Source: Bacteroidia bacterium (GTDB lineage: Bacteria; Bacteroidota; Bacteroidia; Bacteroidales; GWA2-32-17). From it: a DNA stretch of 64,000 nt. The DNA is taken from NCBI GenBank assembly GCA_016218155.1, contig JACREQ010000032.1, forward strand, positions 124,001-188,000, in the 5' to 3' direction. Every line of letters starts with the position of its first letter. Within the stretch, counting starts at the first letter, position 1. The translations under genes and the position numbers were made by a program. Shown piece after piece: positions 52,566-61,059 of the stretch. The notes beneath the pieces are model-generated. The model was not told where the DNA came from, ran no database searches, and saw only the letters and a list, made by a program, of their open reading frames with translations.

Positions 52566-54662
52566 TTAATTTTTTAGAACATATATAATTAATACCCCTT
52601 CAGTTGCTTGAGTAGAGTTTCCTCCAACTGAAATAGTACCACTTCCTGACATGTAAGCACGAACGTCAAATGTGTAGTTGCCATTTGCAGGGATTGTATA
52701 TCTGGCAACGGAAGAAAAATTTTGCCAACCAACCCAATTTGTTCCAGAATAATCCAAACTAAATCTAGAATATCCGCCAATAGCGATCATAACACCATTT
52801 GAGAATGCGGCTGTACTAACATCTGCGTGATCACTTGAAGTCATTAATGCATTACCAGAATAATTAATTAATACCCTATCACCGGCAATTAAGCCGTTAA
52901 TAGTAAGGCTTTCTCCAGGAATAATTTGCCAAGAACCATTCAAAGTAACTGAAGATGTACTTTCAACGCTGTATATCTGAGACGGAGTAATTACACCGCT
53001 CCATGTAGGTTCTAATCCCGCTCCTTGTGATATTAATGCTTGACCTGCATTACCTGCTGTACTTGTCGCTAAAATTAATTTCCATGCCTGAGAAGCATTG
53101 TTGTTAGTCTTTCGAAAATATAATTCTTGATCAAAAAAACCGCCTGCTAGTTGTAGAGCATAATTATTTCCATTGTTGGAATGTCTGCAATCAATTAAAT
53201 GCCACCAGCTTCCTGCTCCAGTTGGCCAACTTGTTGCAGGTGCAGGAGCAGATGTTTGAAAAAATCCTGATTGAGTAGCCATTTGCCCGGCATCGTTTCT
53301 GGTTTCAGTTCTTGATCGATAAGAACCTGCTGTACCGTCACCGAATCCAAAACTGCCATCTATTTCTAAATCATAAGCTGGAGTTGTAAGTCCTATTCCA
53401 ACATTACCTCCCATAATTGCAGTTCTTCCAGAACCATAAATTGTTAGATTATCATCAATATCTTCATCCAGATATACATAATTTCCATCGCCAAAATTTA
53501 GCCTGGCAGTTGAACCAAATCCACCTGGTCCTATTAATCTAAGAGTGCTAATTGTTCCGCTTTGAATTGTTAATTTATGTGTAGGAGCATTTATTCCAAT
53601 ACCAACTAATCCACCACTTGTAATTCTTGCATTTTCAGAATTATTTGTTCTTATAACAAAATCTACTGCATCTGTTGTTCCAATAAAATTTGTAGAAGCA
53701 ACAGTTCCAGCATTTCCTAATAAATCCCATGCACTTGTTGTTCCTGAATATAATCTAACCCAAATTGTTCCGTTAAAGTACCAGAAACCTGTAAGTCCAT
53801 CAGTCTGATACACTAATAATCCTGTGGCAGGAGCAGTTATTGCAGTTTTCTGAGCAAGGGTCATTCTTGGTGTAAGCATACCACTTGTAGTTGAGGTTAA
53901 ATCTAAAATTGAAGTAACTGCTGGGGATGTTGTTCCGATTCCAATTGAACCATTGGGCATAATTCTCATTTTCTCGGTATAACTGTTTATGTTGTTAGTG
54001 AAGAATCTTAAATCACCTGAGGCATTTCCTCCAGCGTATGCGGTTAAATTACTTTCAATTGATCCGGTTCTTCTGTCATTTGTTACTTGAGTTGCTGAAA
54101 AGATTAAATTTCCTGTTTTTGCTCCTGCAGTTGTTGAGTGTGTACTTAAAATAAGTTGAGATGGAATAGCACTACCACCGTCATGTAAATGTAATATAGA
54201 TGCATTACCATCTAAATTTGTTACAGGAAATGAAGTTCCAATTCCAACGGTAGGATATACACTGCTTTTTATTAGTATTTTATTTATATTATTTGTTCTG
54301 AATTGAAGATCTTGACCATCTGTAGTTCCTAAGAAATTTGTTGCTGAAGAAGTTCCGGTATTTCCTAGTATATCCCATGCATTTCCACCAAATAATCTAA
54401 TCCATGCAGTGCCATTAAAATACCAGAAACCATTTTGTCCGTCAGTTTGATAAACCAGTAATCCAGTTGCAGGTGCAGCAATAGCTGTCTTTTGTACAAG
54501 TGTCATTCGTGGAATAAGCAACCCACTAGTAGTTGAAGTAATATCCAACATTGATGATGCAACCGGGGCAAGTCCGGAAGTATTTATTGAAACTTGAGCT
54601 TTTGAATTTTGGGAAATAAAACAATAGAGCAATATAATTGCAATTGTTAGTTTAGTTTTCAT
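52566..54662 (-). CDS. Secreted tail-fibre-like protein (paralogue of 50097-51995)
   Basis: 698 residues from ATG 54662, which gives the signal peptide (MKTKLTIAIILLYCFISQNS...KAQ) and follows the promoter at 54683. Starting at 54713 would put the start upstream of the transcript. The segment SSMLDITSTTSGLLIPRMT...TGLLVYQTDGQNGFWYFNGTAWIRL is present twice (about 27-140 and 235-345), an internal duplication shared with the gene at 50097. The remainder (about 350-698) has tail-fibre-like Gly-rich beta segments. No T9SS sorting domain. Surface or secreted role is inferred from the signal peptide only. Confidence 0.75.
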   Translation of the reverse strand: MKTKLTIAIILLYCFISQNSKAQVSINTSGLAPVASSMLDITSTTSGLLIPRMTLVQKTAIAAPATGLLVYQTDGQNGFWYFNGTAWIRLFGGNAWDILGNTGTSSATNFLGTTDGQDLQFRTNNINKILIKSSVYPTVGIGTSFPVTNLDGNASILHLHDGGSAIPSQLILSTHSTTAGAKTGNLIFSATQVTNDRRTGSIESNLTAYAGGNASGDLRFFTNNINSYTEKMRIMPNGSIGIGTTSPAVTSILDLTSTTSGMLTPRMTLAQKTAITAPATGLLVYQTDGLTGFWYFNGTIWVRLYSGTTSAWDLLGNAGTVASTNFIGTTDAVDFVIRTNNSENARITSGGLVGIGINAPTHKLTIQSGTISTLRLIGPGGFGSTARLNFGDGNYVYLDEDIDDNLTIYGSGRTAIMGGNVGIGLTTPAYDLEIDGSFGFGDGTAGSYRSRTETRNDAGQMATQSGFFQTSAPAPATSWPTGAGSWWHLIDCRHSNNGNNYALQLAGGFFDQELYFRKTNNNASQAWKLILATSTAGNAGQALISQGAGLEPTWSGVITPSQIYSVESTSSVTLNGSWQIIPGESLTINGLIAGDRVLINYSGNALMTSSDHADVSTAAFSNGVMIAIGGYSRFSLDYSGTNWVGWQNFSSVARYTIPANGNYTFDVRAYMSGSGTISVGGNSTQATEGVLIIYVLKN

Positions 54663-54682
54663 AGGGTTAGGTTTACACTTTA

Positions 54683-54713
54683 CAAAAATAAACCAAATTA
54701 AGGTGACATTCAA
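54683..54713 (-). promoter_or_regulatory. Promoter of the tail-fibre-like gene at 54662
   Basis: Minus strand: CTTGAA with TTG at 54713-54711, 20-base spacer, TATTTTTG (54690-54683). The start codon is 21 bp downstream of the -7 box. Confidence 0.75.
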
Positions 54714-55035
54714 GTGTTTTATTGATTTAATTTCATGTAGTTATAGCTGTTTAAACAAATATTAAAATTAACTAAATCGAATAAGTTCAAAGCTGTGTTA
54801 CGATACATAAAATGTAATAACATGTTAAAATTGTTAATATAGTGTTGAAAAATATCATATTATGATTTCTATATGTAAAATAAAAAAAAGATGTTCTGCA
54901 AAATATTTATTTAATGTTTTTTATATGATTTTCATTTTTTTTTGGATTTTAAATGCACTATTTATTTTACCTTTGCGTAGATTCAGGTAAAAGGATTTAG
55001 TTTTTAACTATATGTGAAATTTTAATTAGTAAAAT
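54714..55035. other. Divergent intergenic region with a dsbD promoter candidate
   Basis: AT-rich gap. A -7 match TACCTTTG lies at 54970-54977, 59 bp before the dsbD start; a TTTG at 54941 is 25 bases further up, slightly far for a -33. A 10-bp palindrome TAACATGTTA lies near 54825. No ORF was found. Confidence 0.5.
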
Positions 55036-57111
55036 ATGAGAAAAGATTTTTATTCAATAATTACGATTTTATCGTTATTAATTATAACAGTTACTTCTAA
55101 TCAGGTTATTTCACAGAATATTCAAAAGCATGTTTCGTGGAAATACTCTGTTAAAAAGGTTACTGAAAGTGAAGCTGATTTAATTTTTAAAGGAACATCT
55201 GAAAAAGATTGGCATTTTTATACACTTAAGGATGAGTTAAATCCAATGATTTTCACTTTTGAAAAATCTAAAGATTATAAGTTGATTTCAATGTCAGAAA
55301 CTCCTGCTCCTAAAAAAGAATATGACGATTTAATGGCTGCCAACAGATCCTTTTATGAAAAGGGTGGTTCATTTATTCAAAGAATAAAAATATTGACTGA
55401 TAAGCCATTCAAAATAAAAGGAACGCAAGAATATCAAGCCTGTCTTTTAGATGGAATGTGTGTGATGGAAGATCAGGATTTTATTTTTAATATAGAACCA
55501 AGTATTTCGCAAGTTAGTAATAATGATACAATCTCAACTGACACTCTGCACAATGTTGCAACATTAAATGCAGATTCCAGTAAAACAGTTGAACAAAAAA
55601 CTGACTCTGTTAATGCACCGGTAAATACTACAGTTCCGGGTATGTCTGATTCTTTGTGGGTATTGTTTTTCTTTTCGTTTTTAGCAGGTTTGGCAGCTAT
55701 TCTTACGCCATGTGTTTTCCCTATGATTCCAATGACAGTATCATTCTTTATGCATAATTCTGATAATAAAAGGAAAGCAAGGTTTCAGGCATTGGTTTAT
55801 GGTTTATCAATAATACTTATTTATACTGTTATTGGGACTGTTGTTGCGATAACATTAGGTGCTAATTTTGCTAACTTCCTAAGTACACATTGGATTCCCA
55901 ATATATTTTTCTTTTTGATATTTGTTATTTTTGCAGCTTCATTTTTTGGAATGTTTGAAATTACTTTGCCTTCATGGATGGTAAATAAGGCAGATAGTAA
56001 ATCAGAAAAAGGTGGTGTGTTGGGATCTTTCTTTATGGCATTTACATTGGTACTCGTGTCATTTTCATGTACCGGTCCTATAGTAGGTGCAATTTTGGTA
56101 AAGTCGGCAGGTGGTCAGATTCTTGAACCAATAGTGGGAATGTTTGGATTTTCTTTAGCATTTGCATTACCATTTGCAACTTTTGCTTTCTTTCCTTCAT
56201 TGTTAAACAGCTTACCAAAATCAGGTGGTTGGCTAAATTCTGTAAAAGTTGTTTTAGGATTTTTAGAACTTGCATTAGGTTTAAAATTCTTAAGTATTGC
56301 CGATCAGACTTACCATTGGGGAATATTAGACAGAGAAGTTTATCTGGCTTTATGGATAATAATTTTTGCATTAATGGGATTTTATTTGTTAGGAAAATTA
56401 AAATTTGCTCACGATAGTGATTTAAAACATATTGGAGTTCCGCGTTTAATGTTATCCATTATTACTTTTTCATTTGTTTTGTATATGATACCTGGTATGT
56501 TTGGTGCTCCATTAAAATTATTATCAGGATATATGCCGCCTCAAACAAGTCTTGATTTTGATATTTCGCGAATTGTAAGAGAAAATGCAGGTTCTGGTGG
56601 AGTTCAGTCAGAAGAGTCAAAACTCTGTGAAAAACCTAAGTATAGTGATTTTCTTCATTTGCCTCATGGTCTTGAGGGTTATTTTGAATATGAACAGGGA
56701 TTAGCTTGTTCTAAAAAATTAAATAAACCAATTTTTGTAGATTATACTGGACATGGTTGTGTTAATTGCCGAGAAATGGAAGCCAATGTATGGTCAGATC
56801 CACGGGTTCTTAAAAAATTAAAAGAAGATTTTATTATAATTGCAATGTATGTTGACGATAAAACAGAATTGCCTGAAAAAGAATGGATTACTTCAAAATA
56901 TGATGGAAAGGTGAAGTCAAGTATAGGAAAGAAAAATGCAGATATCCAAATTTCTAAATATAATGTTAATGCCCAGCCATATTATGTTTTATTAGATACA
57001 GATGGTGAAATTTTGGTATCTCCAAAAGCATATGATTTAAATGTAGATTCATTTATTGAATTTTTGGATAATGGATTGGCAGAATTTAAAAAGAGAACAG
57101 AAAAGAAATAA
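55036..57111 (+). CDS. dsbD: Thiol:disulfide interchange protein DsbD-like
   Basis: 691 residues. Signal peptide, an N-terminal DsbD-alpha-like periplasmic domain (about 30-160; WHFYTLKDELNPM, LLDGMCVMEDQDFIF), eight TM helices (about 205-500) with the redox cysteines in ILTPCVFPMIPMTV and FSCTGPIVG, and a C-terminal thioredoxin-like domain (about 545-690) with a CVNC active site (GHGCVNCREME). It transfers reducing power from cytoplasm to periplasm for cytochrome c maturation and disulfide repair. Domain order and cysteines are complete. Confidence 0.93.
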   Translation: MRKDFYSIITILSLLIITVTSNQVISQNIQKHVSWKYSVKKVTESEADLIFKGTSEKDWHFYTLKDELNPMIFTFEKSKDYKLISMSETPAPKKEYDDLMAANRSFYEKGGSFIQRIKILTDKPFKIKGTQEYQACLLDGMCVMEDQDFIFNIEPSISQVSNNDTISTDTLHNVATLNADSSKTVEQKTDSVNAPVNTTVPGMSDSLWVLFFFSFLAGLAAILTPCVFPMIPMTVSFFMHNSDNKRKARFQALVYGLSIILIYTVIGTVVAITLGANFANFLSTHWIPNIFFFLIFVIFAASFFGMFEITLPSWMVNKADSKSEKGGVLGSFFMAFTLVLVSFSCTGPIVGAILVKSAGGQILEPIVGMFGFSLAFALPFATFAFFPSLLNSLPKSGGWLNSVKVVLGFLELALGLKFLSIADQTYHWGILDREVYLALWIIIFALMGFYLLGKLKFAHDSDLKHIGVPRLMLSIITFSFVLYMIPGMFGAPLKLLSGYMPPQTSLDFDISRIVRENAGSGGVQSEESKLCEKPKYSDFLHLPHGLEGYFEYEQGLACSKKLNKPIFVDYTGHGCVNCREMEANVWSDPRVLKKLKEDFIIIAMYVDDKTELPEKEWITSKYDGKVKSSIGKKNADIQISKYNVNAQPYYVLLDTDGEILVSPKAYDLNVDSFIEFLDNGLAEFKKRTEKK

Positions 57112-57131
57112 TTTTTAATTAAGTAAATTTT

Positions 57132-57165
57132 AAAAGGGTGTATAATTTTTATACATCCTTTTTTA
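57132..57165 (+). terminator. Terminator after dsbD
   Basis: AAAGGGTGTATAA and TTATACATCCTTT form a 13-bp stem (one G-U pair) followed by a T run. Confidence 0.8.
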
Positions 57166-57170
57166 TTTTT

Positions 57171-57200
57171 TTTGAAATTTGTAAAAAATTCATACTTTTA
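57171..57200 (+). promoter_or_regulatory. Promoter of the Tim44/TerB gene
   Basis: TTTG (57171-57174), 18-base spacer, TACTTTTA (57193-57200, seven of eight bases of TAnnTTTG). Start codon at 57223. Confidence 0.6.
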
Positions 57201-57222
57201 ACTATTCAAAAAATTCTAACCT

Positions 57223-59040
57223 ATGATAACTAAAAACCCTATGATTAATTTTAAACGACCCTTATTAAACGTACTATTTACGTTTCTGATTTTATTGGCG
57301 GTAAATTATGCATATGCCAGAGTTGGAGGTGCTGGTGGTAGCTCTAGCCATAGTGGCGGAGGTGGTGGAGATGGATTAATAGGAATAATTTTTTATATTC
57401 TTATGCTGATCCCATTCCCATATAATCTTATTGTTATAGCAATCATAATTGTTCTAGCATATTTTGGAATGAAAAAGGCAAAGCAAAGAACTATTTTAAA
57501 TCAAATGCCTTCAGGTGAATCGGTAGATAAAGTTAAAGGATATAGCGAATTTATTCAGCATAATCCAAATTTCAATGAAGCATCGTTTAAAGAAAAAGTT
57601 AAAACATCATTCATGCAGATTCAGGAAGCATGGCAAAACAAAGACATGTCTAAAGTTCGCAAGTACATTAGTGATGGAATGTATCAGCGTTTGAATGTTC
57701 AGTTTAAAATGATGGATAAACTTTCTCAGAAAAACACTATTGACAAGCTGACTGTTAAAAATATTTATATTGACAGAGTAGATACAGATGGATTTTTTGA
57801 TGTTGTTCATGTTGCTATTCATGCTTCAATTGTTGATCGATTTATTAGTGATAAATATTCTGAATTGAACTCAGGTGGCAGTGAAGAATTTGTTGAATAT
57901 TGGTCATATCTGAAAAAGCGTGGTGCTGAGGAAAAAGATATGTTTTCTTCAGATAATTGCCCATCTTGTGGTGCTGCACTTTCAAAAGAAACAGCTGAAG
58001 TTGCAAAATGTGAATTCTGCGGAACTCTAACAAATAGTGGTGAATACGATTGGGTACTTGCAGAAATTACACAGGCTGATGATTATATTTCATCTAACCC
58101 ACTTGTAATTAAGGCTACTAATCTACAGGAAAAAGTTTTAGAAATAGAACAACATAACGATGACTTCTCTATTCAGCTGATAGAAGATAAAGCCAGCAAT
58201 GCATTCTTACAGGTTGAAACTGCAAGAGTACTTAACGATCCGGCAATATTGCGTCGTTTTGCTTCAGATGAAGCTTTCGAAAAAATTAAAGCTACATTTA
58301 ATCCTGCAGAACCATTTGTATATAACCGTATATTCTTAAGTGATGTAACTTTAATTGGAGCATTACAGAAAGATAATATGAATACAATGATTGTATCAAT
58401 TAAATACTCTTATCAACGTGTTCTTCCTAAAGAAAAATCTGTAGTTAAACTTGATCCGGTTGTAGTAACAGATACTAAAATTATTTTATTAAGTCGTAAC
58501 ATCAATCCTGAAGTTTCAAAAGGTTCATTATATGCTCACAGATGTCCGTCTTGTGGCGGACCAGTAGGAGATACTATTGATTTGAAATGCCAATATTGCG
58601 GACATGAACTTAACAGCCCAGCTAATGAATGGATTGTTACAGATTTAATGACCTTGAATGATTATTATACATATTATGCAATGAATGGTGCTGCATTTGC
58701 CGGTGGCATTAAACCAAATGCAATAGATAATGTGCTCGATGTTAGAGATTATGCATTTAATAATGCGCTTATTGTAATGGCTTGTGATGGCGTATTTGCT
58801 CAGGAGGAACGTGATTATGCAGAACAATTAGCTAAGAAATTCGGATATAATGTTGATAAAGTTGAACCGATGTTTCAAATGGCACAAAACGGACAACTTT
58901 CATTAAAAATGCCTGAGGATCAGAAGAAGCGTGAAAAGGTTTTCCGTTTAATGGAAAAAGCTGCAAATATTGACGGAACTGTTGATCCTAATGAACGTCA
59001 GTTATTAGATAGTTTAAAACAACAATACGGATTCAATTAA
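57223..59040 (+). CDS. Tim44-like membrane protein with two zinc ribbons and a TerB-like domain
   Basis: 605 residues. N-terminal signal or anchor helix, a Gly/Ser-rich stretch (VGGAGGSSSHSGGGGG), a second TM (about 45-75), a Tim44-like domain (about 105-235; VKTSFMQIQEAWQNKDMSKVRKYISDGMYQRLNVQ), zinc ribbon CPSCG...CEFCG (about 245-268), a second Tim44-like domain (about 300-425), zinc ribbon CPSCG...CQYCG (about 445-465) and a TerB-like helical domain (about 500-605; VMACDGVFAQEERDYAEQLAKKFG, RLMEKAANIDGTVDPNERQLL). TerB domains occur in tellurite and stress islands. The duplicated Tim44-ribbon pair is notable. Role unknown; probably an inner membrane-anchored scaffold. Confidence 0.8.
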   Translation: MITKNPMINFKRPLLNVLFTFLILLAVNYAYARVGGAGGSSSHSGGGGGDGLIGIIFYILMLIPFPYNLIVIAIIIVLAYFGMKKAKQRTILNQMPSGESVDKVKGYSEFIQHNPNFNEASFKEKVKTSFMQIQEAWQNKDMSKVRKYISDGMYQRLNVQFKMMDKLSQKNTIDKLTVKNIYIDRVDTDGFFDVVHVAIHASIVDRFISDKYSELNSGGSEEFVEYWSYLKKRGAEEKDMFSSDNCPSCGAALSKETAEVAKCEFCGTLTNSGEYDWVLAEITQADDYISSNPLVIKATNLQEKVLEIEQHNDDFSIQLIEDKASNAFLQVETARVLNDPAILRRFASDEAFEKIKATFNPAEPFVYNRIFLSDVTLIGALQKDNMNTMIVSIKYSYQRVLPKEKSVVKLDPVVVTDTKIILLSRNINPEVSKGSLYAHRCPSCGGPVGDTIDLKCQYCGHELNSPANEWIVTDLMTLNDYYTYYAMNGAAFAGGIKPNAIDNVLDVRDYAFNNALIVMACDGVFAQEERDYAEQLAKKFGYNVDKVEPMFQMAQNGQLSLKMPEDQKKREKVFRLMEKAANIDGTVDPNERQLLDSLKQQYGFN

Positions 59041-59050
59041 CCGATTTTTC

Positions 59051-59115
59051 TCAGAGTCCTTGAAAAGGACTCTGACTAAATAAAAAGGAGAAGATTATTT
59101 AATCTTCTCCTTTTT
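59051..59115 (+). terminator. Tandem hairpins and terminator after the Tim44/TerB gene
   Basis: First stem TCAGAGTCCT/AGGACTCTGA (59051-59075). Second stem AAAAAGGAGAAGATT/AATCTTCTCCTTTTT (59082-59115), 15 perfect pairs with an A tail and a T tail, so it can terminate on either strand. This also isolates the minus-strand ORF at 59181. Confidence 0.9.
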
Positions 59116-59180
59116 AAATTTTGACTTAACTGATTTGTACAATCTGTTAGTTCTAAATTCTCAAACGTGTTAGTTATAAA

Positions 59181-59330
59181 TTATTTCTTTAATTGTTTTT
59201 CTTTAAGTTTGTGTTTAACCAAAAGTGCACAATCTAAATAAGCTTCTGCAACTTTATTGCAACAGGCTGTTTTAAATTTTTTTTCCAGCTCTCTTATTAT
59301 TTCTATCGCAAATACTTCGGTTTCGCTCAT
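59181..59330 (-). CDS. Short minus-strand ORF, possible small protein
   Basis: 49 residues from ATG 59330 (starts MSETEVFAIEIIRELEKKFK), highly charged and helical with a CC pair (TACCNKVAEAYLDC) and a basic KHKLKEKQLKK end. Composition and codon use look like neighbouring genes and the frame fills the gap between two transcription units. No family was recognised and no promoter on the minus strand is obvious. It could be a genuine micro-protein or a chance frame. Confidence 0.5.
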   Translation of the reverse strand: MSETEVFAIEIIRELEKKFKTACCNKVAEAYLDCALLVKHKLKEKQLKK

Positions 59331-59407
59331 ATTATAGAATATTTAAACTTTAATCAAACCTAATTTATTTTTTAATTAATCACAAATGTACATTTGAAAA
59401 ATCAATA

Positions 59408-59443
59408 TTTTGAATTTATAGCCAGTCTAATTTACTACTTTTG
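59408..59443 (+). promoter_or_regulatory. Promoter that fixes the start of the FtsX-type gene
   Basis: TTTTG (59408-59412) and TACTTTTG (59436-59443) with a 23-base spacer, close to the Bacteroidota consensus. The predicted transcript starts around 59450, downstream of the TTG at 59394, so translation starts at the TTG at 59457 on a leader of only about 7 bases. Confidence 0.75.
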
Positions 59444-59456
59444 CAAAAAAAAATAT

Positions 59457-60701
59457 TTGAATACTGAGTTTTATATAGCCAGACGAATAATTACAGGTAA
59501 GGGCGGAGGAAACAGAATATCACGTCCTATTGTAACTATTGCAGTTGCCGGAATTGCACTTGGATTGGCTGTAATGATAATTTCAGTTGCTGTGGTTGCA
59601 GGATTCAAATCCGAAATTAGAAATAAGGTATTTGGATTTGGCTCTCACATTCAGATAATTAATTACGATTCTAATTATTCTTATGAAACAACTCCTATAA
59701 GAAAAGACCAGTCGTTTTTACCTGAATTAAAAAAGCTTAAAGGTGTTACTCATATTCAGTATTATGCTACAAAACCTGGTATAATAAAGACTACTGATAA
59801 TATTCAGGGAGTCATTTTAAAAGGCGTTAGTTCTGATTTTGATTGGAATTTTTTTGATGAGCATATGGTAAATGGAAGGCATCTGGTATTGCCTGATACT
59901 GTTAAATCAAATGAAGTTGTTATTTCAAAAAAACTTTCTCAGTTATTGAATTTAAATGTTGGAAATAATCTTTCAATGTATTTTATTCAAGATCCGCCAA
60001 GGATGCGTAAATTTAAAATAGTTGGAATTTATCAGACTTATATGGAAGAGTTTGATAAGATGTTTGTAATTGCAGATTTAAGGCATATTCAAAAATTAAA
60101 TGACTGGGGTGAAGATAGTATTTCTGGTTTTGAAATTTCTATTAATGATTTTGATAATATTAACGAAATCGCTGCAAATGTTTTTGATATTGCAGGTACA
60201 AAAATTCAACCTGATGGAAGTAAATTAAGAGTTCAGACAATAATTGAGAAATATCCTTATATTTTTGACTGGATAGGTTTGTTTAATACAAATTTATGGG
60301 TAATTCTTGTTCTAATGGTTTTAGTTGCAGGTTTTAATATGATTTCGGGCTTGTTAATTATGATACTTGAGCGAACTAATATGATTGGTATTTTAAAAGC
60401 TATGGGCTCAAAAGATGCAAGTATTCGAAAAATATTTTTATATAATGGAGCATTTTTAATTACAAAAGGTTTGTTTTGGGGCAATTTGTTAGGAATAGGA
60501 CTTTGTTTAATTCAATATTATTTTAGGGTTTTTACTTTAGACCAGGCTTCGTATTATATTGAATATGTTCCAGTGTATTTAAATATAACTCAAATTTTAT
60601 TACTAAATATTGGTGCATTAGTTGTTACATTTTTAATGCTTATTATACCTTCATTTGTAATTTCAAGAATAACTCCTGTTCGAGCTATTAAATTTAATTA
60701 A
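59457..60701 (+). CDS. FtsX/LolE-type ABC transporter permease
   Basis: 414 residues from TTG 59457; a frame extension to 59394 exists but lies upstream of the promoter -7 box. N-terminal MNTEFYIARRIITGKGGGNRISRPIVTIAVAGIALGLAVMIISVAVVAGFKSEI leads to the first TM, then a large periplasmic domain (about 60-270) and three TM helices at the C terminus (about 275-405; MISGLLIMILERTNMIGILKAMGSKDASIRKIFL). This is the LolC/LolE-MacB fold. It may take part in lipoprotein release or cell-division signalling. rbfA follows after 16 bp. Confidence 0.88.
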   Translation: MNTEFYIARRIITGKGGGNRISRPIVTIAVAGIALGLAVMIISVAVVAGFKSEIRNKVFGFGSHIQIINYDSNYSYETTPIRKDQSFLPELKKLKGVTHIQYYATKPGIIKTTDNIQGVILKGVSSDFDWNFFDEHMVNGRHLVLPDTVKSNEVVISKKLSQLLNLNVGNNLSMYFIQDPPRMRKFKIVGIYQTYMEEFDKMFVIADLRHIQKLNDWGEDSISGFEISINDFDNINEIAANVFDIAGTKIQPDGSKLRVQTIIEKYPYIFDWIGLFNTNLWVILVLMVLVAGFNMISGLLIMILERTNMIGILKAMGSKDASIRKIFLYNGAFLITKGLFWGNLLGIGLCLIQYYFRVFTLDQASYYIEYVPVYLNITQILLLNIGALVVTFLMLIIPSFVISRITPVRAIKFN

Positions 60702-60717
60702 ATTAAATCGGTTTATT

Positions 60718-61056
60718 ATGGATTCAATAAGACAAAATAAGGTTTCAAGGTTAATTCAAAAGGAATTAAGTGAAATATTTCAACGTGAGGGTGTAAGCCT
60801 TTTTAATGGGAATATGATATCTGTAACAATGGTCAGAATGAGTCCTGATTTAGCTCTTGCAAAAGTTTATCTTAGTATTTTTACTCCAAATGGAAAAGAG
60901 AATGCATTTCCGCTAATTGATGAAAATAAAAAAGTTATTCGTCATAATCTGGCTCAGAAAATTAAAAATCAGGTAAAGCTAATTCCAGAACTTGCTTTTT
61001 TTATTGATGATTCCATTGATTATATGAACAGAATAGAAGAACTATTAAAGAAATAA
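60718..61056 (+). CDS. rbfA: Ribosome-binding factor A
   Basis: 112 residues: RQNKVSRLIQKELSEIFQREG at the N terminus and NMISVTMVRMSPDLALAKVYLSIF, the RbfA signature. It assists maturation of the 30S subunit and cold adaptation. It sits between two FtsX-type permease genes with gaps of 16 and 3 bp, so they form one operon. Confidence 0.95.
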   Translation: MDSIRQNKVSRLIQKELSEIFQREGVSLFNGNMISVTMVRMSPDLALAKVYLSIFTPNGKENAFPLIDENKKVIRHNLAQKIKNQVKLIPELAFFIDDSIDYMNRIEELLKK

Positions 61057-61059
61057 GAA

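Noticed and set aside
50097-54662. Prophage tail region
   Set aside because: The proteins have bacterial signal peptides, no phage structural, packaging or lysis genes surround them, and the flanking genes are host genes.
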